DNA from: Betaproteobacteria bacterium UBA6904 | Lineage (GTDB): Bacteria > Pseudomonadota > Gammaproteobacteria > Burkholderiales > SG8-39 | Direction: 5' to 3' | Length of the DNA: 14,637 nt | Assembly (NCBI GenBank): GCA_002451175.1 | Contig: DKBI01000139.1 | Location: forward strand, 1-14,637 | Notes under the pieces: generated by a model | What the model saw: the letters and a program-made list of their open reading frames with translations, nothing else | Told to the model about the DNA's origin: nothing | Database searches by the model: none | In this document: piece after piece, positions 7,393 to 13,825 of the stretch | How the letters are laid out: each line of letters begins with the position of its first letter | Position numbering within the stretch: position 1 is the stretch's first letter | Program-made: the position numbers and the translations under genes

Positions 7393-9812
7393 ACGATCGC
7401 ATCGCGCCCGACCAGCTCGCTCCCGCGCCGCGCGCGGAGGAGCGCAAACCGGCCCCCGCGCCGGTCGCGACCCGCGGCTACATCGGCGCGAGCATTCCGC
7501 GCGCCAATGCCAAGCGCCTCCTGGAGGGCCGCGGCTGCTACACCGACGACATCCAGCTGCCGCGGCTCGCGCACGTCGTCTTCTTCCGCAGCCCGCATGC
7601 GCATGCCCGCATCAAGCGGCTCGACCTGCAGCCGGCGCGCGCGCAGCCCGGCGTGATCGCCGTGTTCGACGGGCGCGCCATCGCCGAGTACTGCACGCCG
7701 TGGGTCGCCGTGCTCGGCCACCTGAAGGGCATCAAGTCGCCGCCCCAGCACGCCGTCGCGATCGAGCGCGTCTGCTGGCAGGGCGAGGCGGTCGCCGCGA
7801 TCGTCGCGGAAACGCGCGCCCAGGGCGAGGACGCGCTCGCGCACGTGGAGGCCGAGTGGGAGGAACTCCCCGCGGTCACGGACATGGAGGACGCCCTCTC
7901 CGGCCGCTACGTGATCCACCCCGATCTCGGCGACAACATCTGCTTCAAGCGCGAGCTCGTCACGGAGAATTTCGACGCGGCCTTCGCGCAGGCCGACCTC
8001 GTCGTCGAGGAAACCTTCGGCTTCGGCCGTCATACCGGCGTCACGCTCGAAGGCCGTTCGATCCTCGCCGACTACAACGCCGCCGAGCACAGCCTGACCG
8101 TGTACCACGCGACGCAGGCGCCGCACATGATGCAGGACATCTTCTCGCGCCACCTCGACATTCCCGAGGCGAGCGTGCGCGTGATCTGCAAGGACGTCGG
8201 CGGCTCCTACGGCATCAAGGTGCACGTCTACCCCGACGAGATGGCGACCGCCGCGATCTCGGTGATGCTGCGCCGGCCGGTGAAGTTCGTCGCCGACCGG
8301 CTCGAGTCGTTCCTCACCGACATCCATGCGCGCGAGCACAAGGCGAAGATCCGCCTCGCCTGCACCAAGGACGGCCGGATCCTCGGCTTCGACCTCGACG
8401 ACCTCACCGCGATCGGCCCCTACTCGGTGTATCCGCGCACCAGCGGCATCGAGGGCAACCAGGTCGTCAACCTCACCGGCGGGCCCTATCGCCACAAGGC
8501 CTACCGCGCGAAGATGCATGTGGTGTTCACCAACAAGAACGTCACCTGCCAGTACCGCGCGGTGGGCCATCCGATCGCGGTGGCGCTGACCGAGGGCATC
8601 GTCGATCTCGCGGCGGCCAAGCTCGGCATCGACCCGGCGGAGTTCCGGCGGCGCAACATCATCCCGGACGACGCCTATCCGTACACGTTTCCCTCGGGCA
8701 TCAAGTTCGAGAAGCTCTCGCACGAGCAGTGCCTCGACAAGCTGCTCGAGGCCATGGATTACCGGGCGCTGCGCGCGGAGCAGGCGCGCCTGCGCGCGAC
8801 CGGCGTGTACCGCGGCATCGGCCTGGCGGCGATGATCGAGGTCACCAACCCCTCGCCCGCGTTCTACGGCGTCGGCGGCGCGCGCATCTCCGCGCAGGAC
8901 GGCGCCACGGTGCGGCTCGAGCCGACCGGCATGGTGACCTGCCTGGCGAGCGTCACCGAGCAGGGCCAGGGCACCGACGCCATCTTCGTGCAGATCTGCG
9001 CCACCGCGGTGGGCGTGAGCGTGGACAAGGTGCGCGTGATGACCGGCGACACGGGCGTCACGCCCTACGGCGGCGGCACCTGGGCGTCGCGCGGCGCGGG
9101 CATCGGCGGCGAGGCCGTGCTGCAGGCCGGCAAGGCGCTGAAGTCCAACATCCTCGACGTCGCCGCGGCGATGCTCGGCGTCGACAAGGCGACGCTCGAC
9201 GTGCGCGACAACGCGATCGTCGACGGCGCGACGGGCGAGGCGAAGCTGCCGCTCGCCGAGGTGGGCCGCGTGGGCTACTTCCGCCCCGACACCCTGCCGA
9301 TGAAATTCCAGGCCGAGCTGTCGGTGACGCGCCACTACACGCCGCGCGAATACGGCTTCACGTTCACCAACGGCATCCAGGCCTCGCTCGTCGAGGTCGA
9401 CACCGACACCGGGTTCGTCAAGCTGCTCAAGCACTGGTGCGTGGAGGACTGCGGCACGGTGATCAACCCGATCCTCGTCGACGAGCAGATCCGCGGCGGC
9501 ATCGTGCAGGGGCTGGGCGCCGCGATGCTCGAGGAATGCGTCTACAGCCCCGAGGGCCAGCTGCTCAACGGCTCGCTCGCCGATTACCTCGTGCCGATGT
9601 CGGGCGACGTGCCGGACATCGAGGTGGCGCACGTCTGCACGCCGACGAAGCAGTCCGAGCTCGGCGCGAAGGGCGTGGGCGAGGCCGGCACCGCGGGCGC
9701 GCCCGGCGCGGTGATGAACGCGATCAACGACGCGCTCGCCCCGCTCGGCGCGCGCGTGACGGACCAGCCCTTCACCCCGGAGCGCATCCTGCGTGCGCTC
9801 GGCAGGATCTGA
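7389..9812 (+). CDS. Molybdopterin-binding large subunit of a molybdenum hydroxylase (xanthine dehydrogenase/CoxL family)
   Basis: An 807-residue catalytic subunit binding the molybdopterin (probably cytosine dinucleotide) cofactor; it would hydroxylate a carbon centre using water. Family motifs in order are GGSYGIK (271-277, usual GGxFGxK), QYRAVGHPIA (388-397), TEQGQGT (523-529), GGGTWASRGA (561-570), DCGTVINP (687-694), GGIVQGLGAAMLEE (703-716), and KGVGEAGTAGAP (761-772), whose Glu765 should be the catalytic base. The active-site loop matches neither AYxCSFR of form I CO dehydrogenase nor the common AYRGAGRPE, so CO is not the likely substrate. The segment VTLEGRS (218-224) also stands where many relatives have PMEPR. 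The substrate is probably an aldehyde or N-heterocyclic/aromatic compound, by family inference. Start is the ATG overlapping the small-subunit stop. Confidence 0.92.
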   Translation: MNDRIAPDQLAPAPRAEERKPAPAPVATRGYIGASIPRANAKRLLEGRGCYTDDIQLPRLAHVVFFRSPHAHARIKRLDLQPARAQPGVIAVFDGRAIAEYCTPWVAVLGHLKGIKSPPQHAVAIERVCWQGEAVAAIVAETRAQGEDALAHVEAEWEELPAVTDMEDALSGRYVIHPDLGDNICFKRELVTENFDAAFAQADLVVEETFGFGRHTGVTLEGRSILADYNAAEHSLTVYHATQAPHMMQDIFSRHLDIPEASVRVICKDVGGSYGIKVHVYPDEMATAAISVMLRRPVKFVADRLESFLTDIHAREHKAKIRLACTKDGRILGFDLDDLTAIGPYSVYPRTSGIEGNQVVNLTGGPYRHKAYRAKMHVVFTNKNVTCQYRAVGHPIAVALTEGIVDLAAAKLGIDPAEFRRRNIIPDDAYPYTFPSGIKFEKLSHEQCLDKLLEAMDYRALRAEQARLRATGVYRGIGLAAMIEVTNPSPAFYGVGGARISAQDGATVRLEPTGMVTCLASVTEQGQGTDAIFVQICATAVGVSVDKVRVMTGDTGVTPYGGGTWASRGAGIGGEAVLQAGKALKSNILDVAAAMLGVDKATLDVRDNAIVDGATGEAKLPLAEVGRVGYFRPDTLPMKFQAELSVTRHYTPREYGFTFTNGIQASLVEVDTDTGFVKLLKHWCVEDCGTVINPILVDEQIRGGIVQGLGAAMLEECVYSPEGQLLNGSLADYLVPMSGDVPDIEVAHVCTPTKQSELGAKGVGEAGTAGAPGAVMNAINDALAPLGARVTDQPFTPERILRALGRI

Positions 9813-9814
9813 CC

Positions 9815-10162
9815 ATGCCCGGTCCCGTGCGGCAGGAGTTTCCGTGGGGCGTCATCGAGTGGCTCGCCAGCGCCGAGGCCGGCAACGCGGGAGAACTCTC
9901 GCTCGCGCGCATGTCGCTCGCGCCCGGGCGCTCGACCGACGTGCACCGTCACGCGAATTGCGAGGAATCCATCTACGTGGAGCACGGCCGCGTGGTCTGC
10001 CGCATCGGCGGCGCGCGCTGCGAACTCGCCGACGGCGGCCTGACCGTGGTCCCGCGCGGCGCGGTGCACGTCATCGAGAACGCCGGCACCGCGCCGGCGC
10101 GCCTCATCCTGTCGTACTCTTCGGCCGCCCGCGAATTCGCGCTCAGCACTCTGGAGACCTGA
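9815..10162 (+). CDS. Small single-domain cupin
   Basis: A 115-residue protein with both cupin motifs intact. Motif 1 runs from Gly38 through His44, His46 and Glu51 to Gly58 (VHRHANCEESIYVEHG), and motif 2 is G(x)5PxGxxHxxxN ending at Asn89, with His85. The 3-His/1-Glu metal site (His44, His46, Glu51, His85) is complete. Such stand-alone cupins can be isomerases, dioxygenases or ligand-binding proteins, and I cannot assign a reaction. The ATG lies 2 bases after the large-subunit stop and the next gene starts 5 bases after its own stop, so it is co-expressed with the molybdenum hydroxylase and probably acts on its substrate or product (inference). Confidence 0.9.
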   Translation: MPGPVRQEFPWGVIEWLASAEAGNAGELSLARMSLAPGRSTDVHRHANCEESIYVEHGRVVCRIGGARCELADGGLTVVPRGAVHVIENAGTAPARLILSYSSAAREFALSTLET

Positions 10163-10167
10163 CCCCC

Positions 10168-10647
10168 ATGCCGCTCACCGACATCAATCACTATCTGGTC
10201 CGCGCCAACGACCTCGAGCGCTCGAAGCGCTTCTACTGCGACGTGCTCGGCTTCGACGTGATGCCGCGCCCGGACTTCCCGTTCCCCGGCTACTGGCTCG
10301 GCGTGAACGGCAAGATCCAGGTGCACATGGCACAGCACGGCGTGCCCAACGCCGAACTGTATTACCTGGGCTCCAGCGAGCGCTCGGCGACCGACAACTC
10401 CGGCATCGTGGACCACGTCGCGTTCCTCGCCACGGATCCGGAGGAATTTTCCAGACGCTTCGATGCCCTCGGCCTCGCCAGCCGCAAGCGCTACTTCCCC
10501 GAGTTCCAGCTCTTCCAGATGTTCGTCCGGGATCCGGACGGGCTGGTGATCGAGCTGAATTTCCACGGCATCGACCGCGAGCCCGCCTGGGGCGCGGGCA
10601 GCGAGAACTACGGCGCGATGCCGCGCGTGGCGGGAGGCACGTCGTGA
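10168..10647 (+). CDS. VOC family metalloprotein (glyoxalase/extradiol dioxygenase-like), copy 2
   Basis: A 159-residue VOC-fold protein with INHYLVRANDLERSKRFY at the N-terminus, VHMAQ, DHVAF and DPDGLVIELNF. Candidate metal ligands are His8, His53, His83 and Glu129, at nearly the same positions as in the VOC protein at 5440-5901. The two are clearly paralogs, differing mainly in the central loop and C-terminal tail (here about 30 residues after the last strand). Its stop overlaps the GTG start of the flavin monooxygenase gene (GTGA), so the two are translationally coupled and probably act in sequence. A ring-cleaving dioxygenase acting after a hydroxylase is possible, but classical enzymes of that kind are about twice this length. 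Reaction unassigned. Confidence 0.9.
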   Translation: MPLTDINHYLVRANDLERSKRFYCDVLGFDVMPRPDFPFPGYWLGVNGKIQVHMAQHGVPNAELYYLGSSERSATDNSGIVDHVAFLATDPEEFSRRFDALGLASRKRYFPEFQLFQMFVRDPDGLVIELNFHGIDREPAWGAGSENYGAMPRVAGGTS

Positions 10648-11855
10648 CGGCGGCGATGAGCGCGGGCCGGAGCGGCTTCGCGGGCGTCGCGCACGCCGAG
10701 GCGGTGGGCCGCGCCCGCGAACTGGTGCCCGCGCTGCGCGAGCGCGCCAAGCGCGGCGAGGAGGAGCGCAGGATGCTCCCGGAAACGCAGGCCGACCTGC
10801 ATCGCACGGGCCTCTTCCGCATGGTGCAGCCGCGGCGCTGGGGCGGCATGGAGCTCGACTTCGTGGCGCTGGTGGACATTCCCGCCGAGCTCGGCCGCGG
10901 CTGCGCGTCGACGGCGTGGAACGTCGGCAACCTCGCGGTGCATCACTTCCTGATGGCGCTCTACGACGAGCGCGCGCAGGAGGAGGTCTGGGGCGAGAAC
11001 CCGGACGCGCTGATTGCCTCCGGCATCGCCTACCCGCAGGGACAGGCGCGACCGGTGGACGGCGGCTTCGTCATCAACGGCCACTGGAATTTTTCGAGCG
11101 GTGTGGATCCCGCGCAGTGGAACCAGCTCGCGGTCACCGTGCGCGACGGCGACAAGGTCGTGGGCCATCGCATGTGCATGGTGCCGCGCGGCGAATTCGA
11201 GATCGTCGACGACTGGTTCGTGCTCGGCATGAAGGCCACGGGCTCCAAGTCCGTGCGCGCCAAGGACCTGTTCGTGCCCGAGCACCGCGCGCTCGACATG
11301 TCGCTCGCGCGCGGCGCGGGGGACGCCCCGGGGCTCGCGAAGAACGCGAACCCGACGTACCGCGTGCCCTACGCGACGCTCGGCTCGCACTGCCTCGTCG
11401 GCGCCGCGATCGGCAATGCGCGCGCCGCGCTCGAGCTCACCTGCGATCACGTCAAGGCGCGCAGCACCAACTACACCGGCGCGCGCATGCGCGACTTCCA
11501 GACCGTGCAGCAGCGGGTCGGCGCGGCGGGCGCGCGCATCGACGCGGCGCAGCTCATCGCGCGCAATGACTGCCTGATCGGGCAGCAGCACGCCGCGGCG
11601 GGCACGCTCATGAGCAGCGAGGAGAAGCTGCGCCTGAAACGCAACCTCGCCTACACGGTGGGGCTCTGCACGGAAGCGGTGGACATGCTGCACACGGTGG
11701 CGGGCGCCATCGGCATCTACGACGGCTACCCGATCCAGCGGCTGTTTCGAGATGCGCACGCGCTGGCGGGCCACTTCAGCTTCGCCTTCGACGCGCACGG
11801 CTCGACCTGGGGCCTGGTCGCGCTCGGCGGCGAGTTCGCCAGCCCGACGCTGTAG
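10644..11855 (+). CDS. Acyl-CoA dehydrogenase-fold flavin monooxygenase (HsaA/HpaH-like oxygenase component)
   Basis: A 403-residue protein of the acyl-CoA dehydrogenase superfamily with the Acyl-CoA_dh_2 type C-terminus. Landmarks are LFRMVQPRRWGGME (57-70), the middle-domain GHWNFSSGV (146-154), GMKATGSKSV (195-204), and the C-terminal FRDAHALAGH (368-377), the region that in HsaA and p-hydroxyphenylacetate hydroxylase C2 holds the active-site histidine. Members of this group are two-component monooxygenases that use reduced flavin from a separate reductase to hydroxylate phenols or related compounds; some are N- or S-oxygenases such as DszC. GTG at 10644 is chosen because GGGAGG lies six bases upstream; ATG at 10656 is the alternative. 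It is the last gene of the operon. No reductase is nearby. Confidence 0.88.
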   Translation: MTAAMSAGRSGFAGVAHAEAVGRARELVPALRERAKRGEEERRMLPETQADLHRTGLFRMVQPRRWGGMELDFVALVDIPAELGRGCASTAWNVGNLAVHHFLMALYDERAQEEVWGENPDALIASGIAYPQGQARPVDGGFVINGHWNFSSGVDPAQWNQLAVTVRDGDKVVGHRMCMVPRGEFEIVDDWFVLGMKATGSKSVRAKDLFVPEHRALDMSLARGAGDAPGLAKNANPTYRVPYATLGSHCLVGAAIGNARAALELTCDHVKARSTNYTGARMRDFQTVQQRVGAAGARIDAAQLIARNDCLIGQQHAAAGTLMSSEEKLRLKRNLAYTVGLCTEAVDMLHTVAGAIGIYDGYPIQRLFRDAHALAGHFSFAFDAHGSTWGLVALGGEFASPTL

Positions 11856-11860
11856 CCCGC

Positions 11861-13705
11861 CTACCGGCGGCGGGCGAGGATCGCCTCGATCTCGTCCATG
11901 ATCGCGTTCATGCGCGCGACGAGCGCCTGATACGGGGCCGGCGTGGCGAGGTCCACGCCCGCCGCCCTCACGAGATCGTAAGGATCGGCCGAGCCGCCGG
12001 CCGCGAGCAGGCCGAGGTAGCGCTCGAGCGCCCCCGGCTCGCCGCGCTTCACGCGGTCCGCGAACAGCGCGCTCGCCGCGACCGACGTGGCGTACTGGTA
12101 CACGTAGAAGCCGTTGTAGAAGTGCGGGATGTAGGCCCATTCCACGCAGTAGCCGTCGTCGATCGCCACGACGCCCTGCTCCGCGCCGTGGTAGCGCTTC
12201 AGGAGGTCGCAGTAGGTCTTGGTGAGCGCGGCGCCAGTGAGCGCCTCGCCGCGGTCGACGCGCGCATGCACGTCGCGCTCGAACTCCGCGAACATCGTCT
12301 GCCGGAAGAACGTGCCGCGCAGCAGCTCCAGCGCGGCGCCGAGGTAGTACAGGCGCTCGGCGTCGGTCCGCGCCGTGCGCAGCACGTGATCGAGGAGCAG
12401 CGACTCGTTGAACGTGGAGGCGATCTCGGCGGTGAACGTGGCGTAGTTCGCGGTGACGAAGGGCTGCGCCCGGTTGGCGAAGTACGAGTGCATGGCGTGC
12501 CCCCACTCGTGCGCGAGCGTCGTCACCGACTCGTAGTCGTCGTTGTAGTTCATCAGCACGTAGGGATGCACGTCGTAGGCATAGCCCGCCATGTGCGCCC
12601 CGGACAGCTTGCGCGGACGCGGATAGAGGTCCATCCAGCGGCTGTCGAGCCCCTTCGCCAGGGCGTCCACATACCCTGCGCCGAGCGGCGCGAGCGCCTC
12701 GAGCACCATCTGCCGGCCGCGCGCGTACGGATAGCGGTACTCGCCGTGCACGAGCGGCGGGTAGATGTCGTAGTAGCGCATCGGGTCCACGCCGAGCAGG
12801 CGGGCGCGGAGCCGGAAGTAACGATGCAGCGTGGGCAGGTTGGCCCTCGCCTGCGCGATCAGCGCATCGAGCACCGCGACCGGCACGGGGCTGCGGTCGA
12901 GCGCCCGCGCCATCGAGTCCGGGTAGTTGCGCACGCGCGCATACACCGCGTCCTGCTTGAGCTGCGCGTAGAGCAGGACGCCGATGCTCTGCTCGAAGGT
13001 CCGGAAGGTGCCGAAGAACGCGTCCATCACGCGCTTGCGGTCGTCGCGGTTCGCGGCCTCCCGGTGCTTCGTGTAGCCGCTCGGATCGAGCCGCGCCTCC
13101 TCGCCCGTCGACAGCCTGATCGTCGGCCAGGGAATGTCGGCGTTGGTGAGGATCGAATACGCCGCGCTGCCGGTGTCGTTGATCAGGCCGAGCTTGGCGA
13201 GCAGCGCCTCGCCCGCGTCGTCGAGCGTATGCGGCGCCGCCCGCAGCACGCGCTCGAGCGGGTAGCGATGGATCGAGAGCCCCGGCTCCTGCGCGAGCAA
13301 TGCCTCGATGCGGGCCTTGCCCAGCCTCAGGATCTCGGGGTCGACGAACGCAGTCGCCTCGTTCAGGCGGTTGCCGAGCAGGTCGGAGCGCTGGTCGAGC
13401 TCGAGGAACGGCGCCGAGCCGGTGTCTTCCGCGAGCTGCTCGCCCGCGTACACCGCCAGGCGGTAATAGCGCTTGGTCATGTCCGCCCGCAGGTCGAGGC
13501 ACTCCCGCAGGCGCGCCGCGGTCTCGCCCAGCCGCCCCCGGCAGCCGTCGAATGCCTTCAACTGGGCCTCGAGCCGGCCCGCGTCGGCATTCCAGGCCTC
13601 GAGCGACGGATAGAGGTCGGCGAGATTCCAGCGCTCCGCCGGCGAATCGGCCCATGCCGGCAACGCGCAGGCGGCGCAGGCGAGCAGCATGAACATACGG
13701 TGCAT
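11861..13705 (-). CDS. pepF: Oligoendopeptidase F family zinc metallopeptidase (M3B) with signal peptide
   Basis: A 614-residue peptidase that cleaves short peptides. The zinc site is HEWGH at 399-403 with third ligand Glu427 in the TAEIAST block, and the substrate-site block IPHFYNGFYVYQYAT is at 526-540, both hallmark for PepF. An N-terminal signal peptide is visible (hydrophobic MFMLLACAACALP, likely cleavage after AWA at residue 19), so this copy is probably exported to the periplasm, unlike the cytoplasmic lactococcal PepF. Cys10 and Cys13 do not form a convincing lipobox. GGGAGG lies seven bases before the ATG. The gene converges on the flavin monooxygenase gene with a 5-bp gap and is divergent from recC. 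It probably belongs to neither neighbouring pathway. Confidence 0.93.
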   Translation of the reverse strand: MHRMFMLLACAACALPAWADSPAERWNLADLYPSLEAWNADAGRLEAQLKAFDGCRGRLGETAARLRECLDLRADMTKRYYRLAVYAGEQLAEDTGSAPFLELDQRSDLLGNRLNEATAFVDPEILRLGKARIEALLAQEPGLSIHRYPLERVLRAAPHTLDDAGEALLAKLGLINDTGSAAYSILTNADIPWPTIRLSTGEEARLDPSGYTKHREAANRDDRKRVMDAFFGTFRTFEQSIGVLLYAQLKQDAVYARVRNYPDSMARALDRSPVPVAVLDALIAQARANLPTLHRYFRLRARLLGVDPMRYYDIYPPLVHGEYRYPYARGRQMVLEALAPLGAGYVDALAKGLDSRWMDLYPRPRKLSGAHMAGYAYDVHPYVLMNYNDDYESVTTLAHEWGHAMHSYFANRAQPFVTANYATFTAEIASTFNESLLLDHVLRTARTDAERLYYLGAALELLRGTFFRQTMFAEFERDVHARVDRGEALTGAALTKTYCDLLKRYHGAEQGVVAIDDGYCVEWAYIPHFYNGFYVYQYATSVAASALFADRVKRGEPGALERYLGLLAAGGSADPYDLVRAAGVDLATPAPYQALVARMNAIMDEIEAILARRR

Positions 13706-13825
13706 CGTGAAACCTCCCTGGGCGTCCAGCTCTGCGGAACGGGGCGAATGTTACAGCGCCCGCCCCCGCATGGGCTCGCCCCCTGAGCCCCCGGCTCTTG
13801 GATAATGGCCATCGGTCCCGCCCGC
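13706..13825. promoter_or_regulatory. Divergent intergenic region pepF/recC
   Basis: About 120 bp between divergent start codons. It contains the pepF ribosome binding site, a minus-strand TAACAT near 13750 that could be a -10 for pepF, a plus-strand GATAAT (13801-13806) that could be a -10 for recC, and overlapping inverted repeats of GGGCTC/GAGCCC type (13772-13797). No convincing -35 elements are seen. Confidence 0.4.
13713..13718 (-). promoter_or_regulatory. Ribosome binding site of pepF
   Basis: GGGAGG on the minus strand lies seven bases before the ATG at 13705. It supports the start that includes the signal peptide. Confidence 0.7.

Noticed and set aside
7374..9632. Long open frame on the minus strand (about 750 codons) opposite the molybdenum hydroxylase large subunit
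   Set aside because: It is the complement of a gene with clear family motifs; its composition is rich in Arg, Ala, His, Asp and Val with no recognisable domain, as expected of a GC-rich shadow frame.
6033..9812. Aerobic CO dehydrogenase (coxMSL)
   Set aside because: Gene order fits, but the large subunit lacks the AYxCSFR loop that marks form I CO dehydrogenase.
7700..10162. Plus-strand open frame of about 820 codons whose end matches the cupin
   Set aside because: Most of it is out of frame with the large subunit; only the last part is real and starts at the ATG at 9815.
10168..11855. HsaA/HsaC-type steroid or biphenyl meta-cleavage pair
   Set aside because: The VOC partner is a single-domain protein of 159 residues, about half the length of classical extradiol dioxygenases, and no hydrolase or other meta-pathway gene is present.
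11855..11875. GCCCGCC/GGCGGGC hairpin across the convergent stop codons as a bidirectional terminator
   Set aside because: The 7-bp stem lies inside the pepF end and has no T-tract on either side; such repeats are common in this composition.
10608..13655. Open frame of about 1,000 codons on the minus strand across pepF and the flavin monooxygenase gene
   Set aside because: It runs antisense to one real gene and out of frame with another, shows no domain, and is explained by few stop codons in GC-rich DNA.
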